A stretch of DNA of 64,000 bases from Hydractinia symbiolongicarpus (taxonomy: Eukaryota > Cnidaria > Hydrozoa > Anthoathecata > Hydractiniidae), in NCBI RefSeq assembly GCF_029227915.1, contig NC_079875.1, positions 27,102,001 to 27,166,000 of the forward strand. Direction: 5' to 3'. The position numbers and the translations under genes were made by a program. The number at the start of each line of letters is the position of its first letter. Position 1 is the first letter of the stretch. Shown here piece after piece: positions 35,058-47,204 of this stretch. The notes beneath the pieces are model-generated. The model made no database searches. It had not been told where the DNA came from and was given only the letters and a program-made list of their open reading frames with translations.

Positions 35058-35519
35058 CTGGAGTTGTTGCTACACAATCAGTAGACTGCCTCAACAAGAT
35101 ATTTTTAATTTTAACTAGTGAGTATAAAGCACCTTGAAATTCTTTAATTACTAGGCTAGTGTGCTAGGTTTGTTTTTATTTGCTATCCTTTAGAAGTTTT
35201 AAGACTGCCAGTCAGACGATCTTACATTTTCTTAGCAAAAAAACTCATCCAGTTCATTAAAAAAAAACAAGTTAATATCCTAACAATCATAAAGCTAACT
35301 TTGATACAAAATAAAAACAAATAAACATATCCAGGACACCCATCAAACATATTTCATGTTTCAAATAAAGTTCATAGGGAGCCCTCATTGAAAGAAGCGC
35401 GCCGGAATATATCGTGGTCGCACTTACCATGCAACATTTAGATATACATATTATTAACACTACTCTAAGTCAGACTGACCAAAATAAAAAGACAAACTCG
35501 TTCCCAAGGTCTTATGTTT
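35058..35519. other. Upstream flank, no exon recognised
   Basis: The 5' exon or exons of the gene at 34284-35057 should lie here or beyond. A donor-like GTAAGATCG near 35220 on the minus strand has a frame interrupted by TAA before it, so I did not use it. Confidence 0.35.
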
Positions 35520-35714
35520 CAGGGCCGTAGCAGCGTAGGGGTTAGGGGACACAGCTCCCAAATATTTTTGTCGATAATGGGGACAAAACTTATGCAGAGA
35601 ATGCATTTTTAGGAAATCAAGGAAGTTAAGTCTCAAGATTTTGTCTGGCGTCTAAGCAACACTAACGGGATGCATCATACTGTGCCAAAAAAAGCGTCTC
35701 CTGCTACGGACCTG
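35520..35714. mobile_element. MITE, 195 bp, with 5-bp target duplication
   Basis: Terminal inverted repeats CAGGGCCGTAGCAG (35520-35533) and CTGCTACGGACCTG (35701-35714) match at 13 of 14 positions. TGTTT lies immediately outside both ends (35515-35519 and 35715-35719), a 5-bp target-site duplication. No coding frame: a non-autonomous DNA transposon. Superfamily not settled by the duplication length alone. Confidence 0.85.
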
Positions 35715-35816
35715 TGTTTCTCTCTTTGACTTAAAGTCACGGCGATAAGATATCTGTGTCTTCAAACAAATCTTCATAAATATAATTTTCGTAAGTAATT
35801 TCCACAACCACTATAC

Positions 35817-36015
35817 AACGTTGCAGAAACGTCAGATTTTGGTCGTGGTATTACGTTGCAACCGCTACTAAAAAACAACGTTGCAGCAACGTCAGATTTT
35901 GGTCGTGGTATTACGTTGCAACCGCTACTAAAAAACAACGTTGCAGCAACGTCAGATTTTGGTCGTAATATTACGTTGCAACCGCTACTAAAAAACAACG
36001 TTGCAGCAACGTTAG
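35817..36015. repeat. 60-bp minisatellite, about 3.3 copies
   Basis: AACGTTGCAGCAACGTCAG, then TTTTGGTCGTGGTATTACG, then TTGCAACCGCTACTAAAAA repeats with an exact 60-bp period. As 60 is a multiple of three, frames on both strands stay open; they are by-products. The motif content matches 33510-33705. Confidence 0.93.
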
Positions 36016-36607
36016 GTCGAAGTTGCAACTGCGACGTTACATTTCCGCTGAAAATATCAAGCTTGTAATAAATATAGAAGGAACACCTTTATATAAGTCA
36101 TCAAACACCCCATTTCAACCAATTCTAGGTCAATAACAGAGCAGCTTTTTTATCAATAATATTGATTCTGGCAACTGGGCGATAGATTACGAATCATTTA
36201 ATTACATTCAACACAAGTTTCACATTATAACAATCGATCGTTTCGCCAAAAACATAAATAAGAAACTTGACAACTTTAACTTAAAATATTATTGTCCGAA
36301 TCCGCTTGGTGTTAACGCGTTTACTTACAATTGATTCAGTGTTTTTTTAATTAGTTGTACCCCCTGCCCCCATCTTGGTGGATGATGTTCTGAATCACCT
36401 GAAAATTTGCAACAACTAAGGCATATTATTATACCCTATGTGTCAATCATCATATTTCTGCCCATTTTTGACTCCCAACAAAACCCATATTTACGACTTT
36501 GTAATCTGTTTCAAAGGCCTCGCCAAGTTTAAATCTTTTATTTTGTTTGTAGAATTTAATACACACTAAAAATTAACTGTTATATACTCTGCAAAGAATT
36601 TGACACA
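36016..36607. other. Spacer, no feature seen
   Basis: AT-rich sequence between two minisatellites. No gene or structure stood out. Confidence 0.4.
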
Positions 36608-36776
36608 GGGGCGATTGCTGCACGGGTGTAAAATCGAACGGGCGTATGCATGAAATTGCCGGACGGGCGTATGTGAGAAAATGCCGGATAGGGGGATGTG
36701 AGAAACTGCCGGATGGGCGTGTGTTGTAAAACGCTGGACAGGCGTTTGTGTTAAATTACCAGGTGGGCGTATATAC
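36608..36776. repeat. GC-richer minisatellite, about 28-31 bp unit
   Basis: About five diverged copies of GGACGGGCGTATGTGAGAAA with TGCC spacers. It stands out against the AT-rich surroundings. An open minus-strand frame through it is an artefact of the repeat. Confidence 0.8.
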
Positions 36777-36883
36777 AAGCTACATCAAGAACCTCTAAGG
36801 GTTAATTTTTCTAAAACATTGGTTTGTTTACATTTTTTTATTCTGAATATATCACATCAATGTTGGTATTTCGGAAAACCTAG

Positions 36884-37502
36884 ACGCGATACAAAACACT
36901 GCACTTAAGTTGAAAGCAGCAAATTTACCTCAACTTTTACAGGCGGGTTATGCGAAGGAAACATTTAAATACGAAAAAATATGGCAAAGATGGGTAGATT
37001 GGAGCTGTAAATATACAGAAGTCAACCAACCGTTGTCCTGCCGACATAAATATGGGTATGCATTTATTTTAAGGAAGTTCAAGAAGTACAAAAATTTCAG
37101 CACTTTTGGGGTATTTCGCATGGAATGGAGGTTTTTCGTCGCCAACAGACCGCTCAATTGTTACGTTAGCCTGTGCAAAACGATTAGTCAGTAAAACGTT
37201 CGATAAGAAAGTCGACATAATTAAAGATATAATTGCATATTACGGAGACATTGCAAACTTAATGCGCATGAGATTTATACTGTTATGCGTGTAAGGATTC
37301 GCAGAGTACTTTCGCATCGGCGAATTATTAGCCTTCATGGATCAGCTAAGAGAAGTTTATATTCTGTACATAGCTCACACTGGTTATTCCGCATGTCCGT
37401 TAACTTGGTTGCGAAAATGTTTGTGTACCACTAATTTTAAATTTCAGCCGGATTCTTATTTAATTTGTCGTTCGGCGAAAACAAAGACAGGCCACGATTT
37501 TT
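36884..37502 (+). pseudogene. Tyrosine-recombinase fragment (Crypton/DIRS-like)
   Basis: Frame 1 (36884-37105) resembles the N-terminal DNA-binding part of tyrosine recombinases: KAANLPQLLQAGYAKETFK then YEKIWQRWVDWS. A one-base shift leads to the second frame (from about 37110), with SSPTDRSIVTLACAKRL, then NLMRMRFILLCV, a stop at 37292-37294, and GFAEYFRIGELL holding the expected catalytic arginine, continuing to SAKTKTGHDF where it stops. The H-x-x-R and tyrosine boxes are missing. Frameshift, stop and truncation make it dead. It is not a copy of the recombinase at 24.3-25.4 kb; the motifs differ. Recombinase domains of this type occur in Cryptons and DIRS/Ngaro elements, and I cannot separate them from the remains. 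Confidence 0.7.
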
Positions 37503-37768
37503 AGGGCATCTTTCTATATCCTACCAAACTGCAAGAAAAACAACATTTCTCGAACATTTAAAAATTGTTCAAAAAATAACGGAAAACTTTTGCTACATTC
37601 TTTACTCCAATACTGTTGTTTTTTATGTTTTAATTTATTGTTAGGAAGATGTAAAAAAAAGCGCTGTTTCCGACGTCCTGCGATAAGTCGGGAACGAAGT
37701 TTCTTTTCAGATTCTGCACTGTAATGTAATCCCGACGTTTCGGGTTATGTGCATGCGCATCAGAATAG
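37503..37768. other. Spacer, possible promoter region
   Basis: No coding sense on the plus strand. A minus-strand frame of about 115 codons (37977-37630) overlaps the promoter-like segment and matches nothing I know. Confidence 0.35.
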
Positions 37769-37775
37769 TATAAAT
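37769..37775 (+). promoter_or_regulatory. TATA-like element
   Basis: TATAAAT preceded by GCATGCGCATCAG, about 210 bp upstream of the candidate ATG at 37983. If transcription starts about 30 bp downstream, the 5' leader would be about 180 bases. Positional inference only. Confidence 0.3.
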
Positions 37776-37982
37776 GGACGTGTCGTATACTTCGCAACTC
37801 TCGGTCTTTGGTCGCGTGGAAAGCATCGCAAACTTTAACTGTCAATAATATTAATTGCTTTAATTTTTGGTTTACGGTACAAACAACAAGAAAATGTTGG
37901 CGTGGAGAAGAATAGACGGACATCGACAACTGTAACGTGACCAGCTTCACGGTTTTTTTTTCTTGGAAAACACGCACAAAAG

Positions 37983-38310
37983 ATGGAATCCATATTTGGC
38001 CGTGGATACAGAGTAAGTTTTTAATCCAATTGTTCGGTCGATGTCAACTACAAAGATTTTACTGAATATGAAATATGTTTTATAAAATATGTCATGTGAT
38101 GTACCAGTGAAACTGTAAGGCAGATCTCTTAAGGAAAATATTTCAAATTAAGTTTAGTAAAATTAAGGGTGATTTGTGTCCTGTTAAAGCTTTCTCGCAA
38201 TTCCTTGCGTACCGAGGTACTCATCATGGCCCTTGGTTTGTTCATCTAGACTAATAGCACATGTTTATTGTCTGCAGAAATGCACCGTGGAATTATCTGT
38301 TTATAGGGAA
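37983..38310 (+). CDS. Candidate 5' exons of an unknown gene
   Basis: Exon 1 (37983-38012) starts at ATG and encodes MESIFGRGYR before a GTAAGT donor in phase 0. Exon 2 (38278-38310), after TTGTCTGCAG, adds KCTVELSVYRE and ends at GTAAAA in phase 0. A possible continuation follows an acceptor near 39609 (reading ANKLGKKECYGAAYVKPTGF and stopping soon after). The pieces are short, so chance agreement is possible. No family recognised. Confidence 0.25.
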
Positions 38311-38689
38311 GTAAAAGGAAAGATAGATAAATAATTATTTAAATTAAAAAAATAATTTTAGTACTGTCGAAAAACTTATTCTACAAATAAAAACCAATAC
38401 TAGAGCGCTTCACCTGAATGCATGGCACAGTTTACGGTTCATATTAGTCCCTTCACTGGTAACAAAATTATTTGCGTTTCGCCTTTGGGTCCCCACCCCG
38501 CTAGTTTACACACTAATTATTAGTTATATTATTAAACACAAAGCAACTTTTATACATGTACATGTCAAAATGCAAAACATTTTAATTTTATGTCCAGCAG
38601 TATCGTACAAACCAGATGATATCGACAGATCTTACCGGACAGAACAACAATGTCATTTAATACAAAGCTTCCGTCCGTCTATCTGTGAC
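38311..38689. other. AT-rich spacer or intron
   Basis: Nothing supported. The 148-codon plus-strand frame that begins at 38570 runs into the dispersed repeat and is not called. Confidence 0.4.
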
Positions 38690-38900
38690 TTTTGCAGAGT
38701 GGGTTATATTTTTCACAGTTTTCTTCAACAAGGTTATAAAACATCATCTATAGAGTTGTTCTGTAATTTACCAAACTTTGACGTTAAAACAAAGTTGACG
38801 TCAAAGGAAAGTACACAAAGATTAGTGAAGCCATTGCACTGCACTTTTAAATTTAAGGCTGCAAAATTGGAAACGAGTGGAAATAACTCACGTAATCTCT
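38690..38900 (-). repeat. Dispersed repeat family, copy Z
   Basis: Reverse complement of 45900-46115. Shared landmarks, in this orientation, include CTGTGACTTTTGCAGAGTGG, TTTGACGTTAAAACAAAG and CCATTGCACTGCACTTTTAA. No coding function. Confidence 0.75.
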
Positions 38901-41109
38901 GTTGTTTTTGTTGGTTAGAACACACACCATTCTCACTTGATCATTCTCAGCTTAAAGCAATATATATTTGTTTTACTACTGTTAGCGTTAAACTGATTTT
39001 TTGTCTTTGGATTTGATTAAAGTGCTACTTCATTTTCTTGTTGTCGAAGTTGTTATAGTGGAAGAAGTGTTTATTTTCTTTCTTATTATAGTTTTTATTA
39101 TAGTAAAATAAATGTACCTACGTGCGCTTCTTCTACCTTGCGTTTAAAAGATCCCTAAATGTGGTGGCGGACCCTCTATGTGCAATGTTTGTTAATTGTG
39201 TGATTTCCACAACAACTTTTTGTGTTAAAATGTGCCATGCGACTTAATAGGGAAATTATGTGGATTTCTAAAAACAATGACAGTGACACTGGGGGAGTTT
39301 TGTTTGCTGTACTATGCTCAGTTTTTGAACTGAAGAACACAAGAAAGAATACAAAAAAGACAGTTTATTATTGAAAGTCTTCTAAAATTCAAAATTAAAA
39401 GATAAAATCTAAAATTGAAAATCAACATACAAATTAAAAAAACCGTACGTATGAATTCCAAATTTTATTTTTTAAGGACTGAATATTTAAAATTCAAGAA
39501 TCTAAGGTGAGTCAATTGTTGAATAGGTGTAGTTTTTTTTAATTTTTTCTTCAATCAGAGTATGAATTTTCTGTTACTTCTTTCTTTATCAACCACGTTT
39601 ACATATAGGCGAACAAGCTCGGAAAAAAAGAGTGTTACGGTGCTGCATACGTTAAACCCACTGGCTTTATAACAGTGTTGACTTTTCCTGCATGCTTTGG
39701 CTACCATTACTAATGTTACGTAAAAAAACTATATTTTCGGTCTCAACAAAGAGTTACCATCTCAATGTGTTCTTGCGAGAAAAAAAATTGACATTGAAAC
39801 TAAGACGTACAACAAGTTTTTGTCGCATTATTTTGTTAAACATCATACGCATAGAAAGACAAGAATAATTCTCTGCACTGTAAGTAGAATTTTCACATTA
39901 TTTTCTTGACAAAGTGCTATGATAGTAAAAAGATTATTCTCAAGCGTGCTTTTCAAACATTATATTAACCTCACATGCTTTCATCCCAAGCGTATGACTT
40001 TTCGCTTCTGTTATAACCCGGTAATGACTTGATAATTCCATAGTATCCTTTTATGTATAGAATTCAGTTATACGGTTACTCGGATGTCCCATGGTATTTC
40101 AAGAAAATAAAATAAAATCTCGTGACTATCGGCCACTATAGATCGGTTTCTCTGAAAAAAACTCGATTTTCTACAAAATCAAACTGTTTTGGGGCGGGCA
40201 TGTTCAAAAATTACGTGCTTCCCGCCACGAAAGTGAAAATAATCATGAATTTTTTTATCGATTCTGCTTCTTCTGCCGTAAGTTTGATAGTATAATTCAC
40301 TTTTTCGGAGGAACACAAATGAGAATATATATAAAGCTGAAAATGTATTAAAACAATGAACACATCCGGCCTTTATCCTACCGTTGGAACATTATAGCTA
40401 TGTATAGGAGATGCACATAGACAAGATTTAGCGATAATTAATATTTAACACGATTGGCATGTTCGTAGAATTTTTCGTTACTTTTTAACAAGTCTCATGA
40501 CGGCTTTTTACATTTAAATATTTTAGGATTGTCCTCAACCGTCTTTTTCGGACAGTATTAACGCCGCATGCTTAATATTAACGCAGCATGCCTTCCTTAA
40601 TTATAAAATTCATGTTTCTATATCTTATAAAAACATATTTCCCAAGCGTAAGTTTAATGATTTTTCGCTCAATTATAACTACCCATTAAGGAATTAATAA
40701 TGACATTGTATCTTGCTCATGTAGGGAATTCATACCACAGTTACTGATGTCCCATGACATTTTAAGAAAAGAAATTAATTAACCAGAACGATTTTATTCC
40801 ACGCCTAGTCGAGATAAGCCATGTTGAGCGAGAGGAAAAAGTTTCTGACGATGAGAAAAAGTAACATGACTGGGTAAAAGCTTCTAGTAGCGGACGGTAA
40901 GTTGCGTTTTTACTGATTTACTATATATCTTTTCATTTACCTAATTCAAAGAACGGTGCATCGGTTTTTAATTTATTTATAGAATGACAAATAAAACTTC
41001 AGAAGCAAGAAAAAAATTATGTCACACTGAAGGATGGTAAGTCGAATTTTTACAATTCGAACAATCTTACAATCTATGTAAGTTATAACTTGCTATATCA
41101 CTTTTTTAG
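38901..41109. other. Gene-poor AT-rich stretch
   Basis: No repeat or gene is clear. Exon-like pieces with GT-AG edges occur at 39610-39700 (see 37983) and at 40984-41037 (a GATG|GTAAGT donor), but frames do not join cleanly. Confidence 0.35.
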
Positions 41110-41192
41110 TATGGTTTACCAGCATTTTATGTAAAGGTGGAAAAAGCAATTGTGGGAGCCCAGAAGTGGTTCGAATCACGACCTGGTTTGCT
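41110..41192 (+). CDS. Isolated exon-like segment
   Basis: Between a CTTTTTTAG acceptor and a GCT|GTATGT donor lies one fully open phase-0 frame, YGLPAFYVKVEKAIVGAQKW followed by FESRPGLL, amphipathic and protein-like. The preceding exon-like segment (40984-41037) does not join it in phase without a stop. Unknown gene; may be a remnant. Confidence 0.25.
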
Positions 41193-42489
41193 GTATGTTT
41201 TTTTTTTATTTTTTAATATATTATGTATCGTGTGCTATAAAGCCGTGCACGCCCGCTACCCGCTAAACAGCAAACTGCGATGCGCGCTCCTTGCAGGCTG
41301 TGTAGAATAGAATCATTATGTACCGTTTTTATGGCTGTCAAATACTTAACCCCCTTTATTAAATGCCAACCTGCATTACAACTCCAGAACAATTGTGCAT
41401 ATAGCTGGTCCTACAAAAATGAAAAATCACTTTGTATATTCGCTTATTTATATTTTCACACGTCTCCTGAAAATTAATATTCCGCGCACCAAAATTATAA
41501 TTAACGAAAGTATCCCGCTTTCCTTAACAATATCGACACACTGGTAGAACTCCTCTAATATTTTATTTACTATTTTCAACCTTTCGGGGGCTTAAATGTG
41601 TCTTAAAAGTTTCCACTATGATAGATCTTGTTACGACAAACAATGTTTGATAAACTGTTTTTATCAAAGGAAGCTTAAACAACTTTTTGTGTTTGTGTAC
41701 AGTGCTTCTTTGTCAAACCTTTTTCACTTAAGTGCAATAGGAATTGTTGCAGCTAGTCACAAACGAAGCAAAAATTATTTTAAGGAGAAAACATGCTCTT
41801 TCGTTTTTGTAACGTAACTGGTGAGATTGGCAACAACATATTTCCGTCATTGCATAATTGCACATCCGTTTTGAAGCGAAATTAATCTGACGTGAAAACG
41901 ATTGATGTTAACATTTTTAAAATCTTTTACCTAAATCAACATGTGAATGTGTGAAGTCGCCTATTTCTGGAGCTCGAATCAGTAAAATATCAAACTCACA
42001 TTTGTTTGGCCTGCATGAAAAAGACCACGAACCTTCTTTCGTCATTTAATCATTGATCCCTGACAATATTCCTCTAGCGACTTGCGAGAGGACATGGACA
42101 ATGTTTTCTTACAACGTGACTTGACTTTATACACACTGACGTACTGGGCAATTCTATAAAAAGCATTTCTACTGCTATAACATGATATCAAACGTTACAT
42201 AAGAACATAATCACTTACACTTGTTTTTTTGTCACTCCGTTAAAGAAATATTAGATAGCGTCAGGTCTTTCAGATCCTATGGCACCCAATTGTTCAAAAC
42301 GATTTATTTAAAAAATATTTATACAGATAAAATCTTAGCTACGTATAATATCATGTACTCATCTTATGGTTGAGTTCTTCTCGCATTTCGATTGATTAAT
42401 CTACGCGAAAGAAATGATAATTTTATGTTCTACTAAGAGACGGGTGCAATTTGTTGTTGGTTTGTAATTCTAAAAGTAATTTTCCCGTT
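41193..42489. other. Gene-poor AT-rich stretch
   Basis: Short open frames only. Nothing supported. Confidence 0.4.
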
Positions 42490-42810
42490 GAAAAGAATTT
42501 TCCAGCTTGGTTTGACCCCAATCTAGTAGGGTCTAAAAATTTAGGCAAGCACATAATTGTTGACGCCTATTGCTAAAAATAAAATCATTGCATTGCACAT
42601 TTACATTTCACACTAAATATCATGGAACGAATGAAAATAACAACGACTTAAATTAATATTTTAAAACTGGGTTAACCGGGTTAATACATCCGTTTTAAAA
42701 AGACATGTGTTCCGTTATCAAAGATACTATTGAACTTTCTCTGCAACCGCTCGTTTAAAACGTGTGATCCTATACATTTTTTGATCAGCGTTTCAACAAT
42801 GGAATCGGGT
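42490..42810 (-). repeat. Dispersed repeat family, copy Y
   Basis: Its right part (about 42585-42805) is the reverse complement of about 45714-45970: GATCCTATACATTTTTTGATC and GCGTTTCAACAATGG here face TTGAAACGCTGATCAAGAAA there. It covers the half of copy X that copy Z lacks. Confidence 0.65.
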
Positions 42811-44507
42811 AATTTTTGAAAAATATTAGGCACAGATATTTGTGTAACCGAGTTGTAGTTTTACAAAAAAAAAACTTGTATACAACATATACGAACAAAG
42901 TTTTTTAAATGCAGTCTGCGCGTCTTGTGTTTGTTTTAAACACCAAATTTTCTCCATATTAAACAGATTGGTTTTCCGTTCATGGATGCTTCACTTTTTT
43001 AAAGCATTTTAAGGTGAGAAGAAATTACTGCTTGTTTTTAAAATGTGAAAATGTGTTGTTTTTTATGGTGATTGTCGAAAAAAATATTTTTTTCTGTATA
43101 GCATTTGTGGAATTCTTAATCTGTAAACTTTATTTATCTTGTATTTATTTAGATAAAAATATGAAACAAATGGAATATCCCGATCATATGGTCAATACGT
43201 GTATCTGCAAGTATAATATGTTACGATTAAAATTTTATATCAAGAATTGTGGGTACAAGAAACTAGATGTCAACCAGTGAGGAAATTTTTGCAAGCGTTA
43301 CATTACCACGGAATTTTTGAATTCAAGATCAATTATTGGCGTATTAGACGGCGACCAATTTGTTAAGCAGTTTCATAGTCTTTACGTTACTATTATAACC
43401 TGGTTTGATAGAAGTGCTCTGTGTTGTTTGATGCGCACAAGTTTATCAAAACCAAAGCGATTTCAAGTCCTGCTTGCCGAATGATAATTGTGCCAAATAA
43501 TTCAGATTCCAGTCATTATTGCTTCGCTTGCACCATATCTTTCATGACGATATTTAAATAGTGTTTTGGTGTTAAATAAACAGTTCTCGGTTATTCTGAT
43601 GACACTGAAACATTTTACCATGACAAATGGTTTGGTCACGCTTTGTAATAAACATCAGCAAGTAACGCAGCAGAATTTTTGCAACGCAGCAAAACTTTTG
43701 CAAAAAGATTTTTAAAAGACTTCTTTGTTTACAAAATTGGTAAATCTTGTTTGAGCATTAACTACCTCATTATTATACATTATAAGTCATAGGCAAATTT
43801 GTCCACGTGACATACAACTAGTAATTTATTACATATTAGGAAATGTATTTCATAGATATGCTTAATTTTCGAGAACAGCATCCGTGAACTGGAACAATTG
43901 ACAATCTGGTAAGAGCGTCTTTTTGCACTAGAAATTGCAGCGAACATAAAATAAACAACGCTTGACGCGCACACTGCAATTCACAAACATGTAATGTAGT
44001 AAGCAAGTAAAAATAAGCAAAAAAAAAAAGCTCTGGTTGCTCACAATCTGCATTATTCTATGTTTATGAACGCTCAACCAAAAAATCTAAAAATATAAAT
44101 ATGTGCAACAAAAAAAGTAATAAAAAAACTATGAAATATAAATGGAAAATGTCCAAAAAAATCAAAGGCGTATAACAACCGTTACGTAAAAAGCGGAACA
44201 CGCTAAAACTATATAATATAACAAATTATAATTAGTAGCTGAAACACATAAAAGAGAAATTTAAACATTTGAATCATTTGGTATATTGTATATCTACCGA
44301 AATATTTCAATCCAAAATATTAAAAGAACAGACCCAAACTTATAATCAAGGTTTGTTAATGGCAACATGTAACTGCCCATTGTTTGGACAAAAAAAGTTC
44401 AGTTCGCTTGATATACAATAAAAAAAGTAAACTTCTAATCAATTTTGTGCGTCATACAAATTTTCATATTTAAAGACAATTAATTCTGATATATATCACA
44501 ACCAATT
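42811..44507. other. Gene-poor stretch
   Basis: An 88-codon plus-strand frame at 43014-43280 is hydrophobic and Lys/Asn-rich, like random AT-rich translation. Near 44400-44500 the sequence resembles about 30060-30140 (ACAAATTTTCATATTTAAA against ACAAATTTTCATATCTAAA), another dispersed repeat. Confidence 0.4.
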
Positions 44508-45180
44508 CTCGGTATAGGTTACGGGAAATAGCAAAGCATGGTTTTCCTTTGTTACGTGGTGTCATTCGTAAAGAGTGAGCCGATGACATAAATTTTTAGG
44601 ACTTACGTACAGGGCACTTTGGTTACACTCATTAGCGCAAGAAATGAACACATAAAACTTGGTACTTATTACAAAAATACCAATGGGTTTGTTTACAAAC
44701 GAGAACAGGCTCGATGTTGTTTTTACAGGTAGCTTAGCTACTATAAATACATTTAGGATTAAACTAGCATTTATTACTTATAACTCAGTAAAATAGGTCA
44801 AGTTTGAATATTAAACTTTTTCGCTATAGCTAGCTAGACTAAGCATGAAAGGTCTCGGTATAGGTTACGGGAAATATCAAAGCATGGTTTTCCTTTGTTA
44901 CGTGGTGTCATTCATAAAGAGTGAGCCAATGACATAAATTTTTAGGACTTACGTGCAGGGCACTTTGGTTACACTCATAAGCGCAAGAAATGAACACATA
45001 AAATTTGGTTCTTATTACAAAAATACCAATAGGTTTGTTTACAAAATAGAACAGCCTCGATGTTGTTTAATGTTGTTTTTACAGGTAGCTTAGCTACTAT
45101 AGTTACATTTAGGATTAAACTAGCATTTATTACTTAATACTCAGTACAATAGGTCAAGTTTGAATATTTTTAGCTGGGTT
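44508..45180. repeat. 345-bp tandem duplication
   Basis: CTCGGTATAGGTTACGGGAAAT starts at 44508 and again at 44853. The copies differ by scattered substitutions and one short insertion (TGTTTAATGTTG in the second). TAGCTAGC lies at the junction. No coding frame. Confidence 0.9.
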
Positions 45181-45699
45181 AAAAGTCCAAACTTAAAGAG
45201 GAAAATTACATCACATTTTTTAAGATTATACTACCCATATTGAGAACGCCTGCAGGAAAATGCATTGTTCGTCAAGTTACCCCATGTGGCTAATATGGAA
45301 GATTTCTTCCTAAAAAGCATCACAAACTTTTTTCATCTGGATTACCTTTACATTAACAAAAATTAAAAATTTAAAGATAAACTTTTGCTTGCGATTTTGT
45401 CATTCATTAGTTTTCAAATTTCTCGCTAGAAATTTTAAGGTTTAAAACCCATGTCTCACAGTAACTTTTTCGTTCTTATCCTAATGTTAATACATAAGCT
45501 ATGCAACAACTTTTGCAGGAAAATAAAAACACATCAAGAGAAAAAGTTTGTTATTAAAATATTATAAACTAGTCGATAAGACCCGTGGAAAAATTTCACT
45601 TAGGCAGGATAACAGAGAAAAACAACCGTCATTTAAATTTTGCTGACATCTGCAGAGACCTGTGAAAACACATAAAAATTTTTCAGAAATATGTATAAC
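45181..45699. other. Spacer, no feature seen
   Basis: AT-rich, no gene or repeat noted. Confidence 0.4.
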
Positions 45700-46150
45700 A
45701 TATCGTATAGATCTTGAAACGCTGATCAAGAAAATGTATAGGATCGTGTACTTCTGACAAATGGATGCAGAGATATTAGGGTTTGAAGGTTTTTTGGTGA
45801 CGTCATCAACCCATCTATTCTGAAACGGATCGGTGAGCCAGGTTTGGGAAACTTACCCAAATTGGTCCCAGGTGGTCCCTAGGTACCTACGTAGGAGATG
45901 ACGTCAGTTATTTCCACCCGTTTCCAAGTTATTTAGCCTTAAATTTAAAAGTGCAATGCAATGGCTTCACTAATGTTAATATACTATCTTTTGACGTCAA
46001 TATTGCTTTAACGTCAAAGTTTGCTAATTTACAGAACAAATTTATAGACGAAGTTTTGTAGACTTTATCAAAGAAATTTTATCCACTTTGCAAAAGTCAC
46101 AGACAAACAAAACTGGTGTATATTTATAGAGATTAGTTTCAAACCGATTA
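45700..46150 (+). repeat. Dispersed repeat family, copy X (longest)
   Basis: Its left half pairs with copy Y and its right half with copy Z, both inverted, with an overlap around TTTAAAAGTGCAATGCAATGG. It is thus the fullest member of a family of at least 450 bp. A GC-rich imperfect repeat (GGTCCCAGGTGGTCCCTAGG) lies inside. No coding frame. Confidence 0.7.
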
Positions 46151-47204
46151 GTCCCTGCAGTCATTTTGGTGTCAGTGGTATGAAAAACTATGCTAAAACT
46201 ATATTAAGTAAAATTCCTATTACTTCAGTAAAAATTGAAATAATGACTTGAAACTTAGTATTACATGTTTATAGACCAGCATATCAATTTAGACAAGCAT
46301 GTGTACAGAAAACATTCTAAGTGATTCTCAGGATTAAAAATAATTCAAACAGATATGTGTCCCAGGTTTAGGAACAAATACCTTTTCCAGCTCAGAGAAA
46401 GCTGGAATGTGCTTCTAAAGCACAGTGCTAAATACATAATCTAAATTTCATGCCGTATAAATACAAATACCTGGATCTGCAACACGTTTACTTTGCACTA
46501 ATCGCCCAGTGTGGTGCCACTCACAATTAATTTTTGAATATCCACAGAAACTTTTTATGCAAAATAAAAAACGCTAAACAACTGTATTTGCTTTGCAGAA
46601 GTAGCAACAGGCTTTATCTTTATCATAAGTCCTGTGAATGTTGGTTTATGAAAAAGATATTATACTCTATAAGCGCTCCACTGGATTTGTAACACATGAC
46701 ACTAAGTGTCCTCCATGTGAAACAGTTAACGCTTTATTAAGTTTTAACCTGAAGACTTTAGGTCTTCCCACTTCATGCGAATATTACTTCTGGCTATACT
46801 TTCCCAAATTTTGTTATTTCATAAAAGAGAACTGAAAATCTACAAAATTATTTATATATGCAGAAACTTATTTATAAAACATAGGTTTCAGCTTGTCGTG
46901 GAAACATGTTTACCAACATGCAATGTCTTGCATACCTCTTAAATGTTCAGAATGCCTTGAAAAATCTTTTGTGCAGCTAGCTACATTAAAGTAATATATT
47001 TAGCTCATGTACTTTATCACTTAATTATTTAATAACAAATGTGCCCTGGAGTACTGGCATGGTACTGGCTAGGTAGCTTAAAATCACAAAATAAATATTA
47101 TCCAGATGTGACCACTCCTCATCATCAGACATCGGAAAGGCGTTTCTGTTCTTCTTATTGTGGGGTACCTCAAATTCTTGTAAATCCAATGAAAAAAAAT
47201 TACT
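46151..47204. other. Spacer, no supported gene
   Basis: Short frames such as 46638-46835 are not convincing. A minus-strand frame at 47231-47025 has an acidic, protein-like part (SDDEEWSHLDN) but lacks splice or start support. Confidence 0.35.

Noticed and set aside
35774-36068. Open frames on both strands across an AACGTT region
   Set aside because: Exact 60-bp minisatellite, a multiple of three.
37630-37977. 115-codon minus-strand frame as a gene
   Set aside because: Overlaps a promoter-like segment of the other strand, no motif recognised, and no splice or start support.
38570-39016. 148-codon plus-strand frame
   Set aside because: It runs through dispersed repeat copy Z, whose other copy does not keep the frame open.
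41150-41190. tRNA T-arm (GTGGTTCGAATCAC)
   Set aside because: No matching acceptor, D or anticodon arms around it; it lies inside a coding-like segment.
43014-43280. 88-codon plus-strand frame with hydrophobic stretch
   Set aside because: Composition is that of translated AT-rich DNA; no splice sites, homologous motif or signal peptide pattern could be supported.
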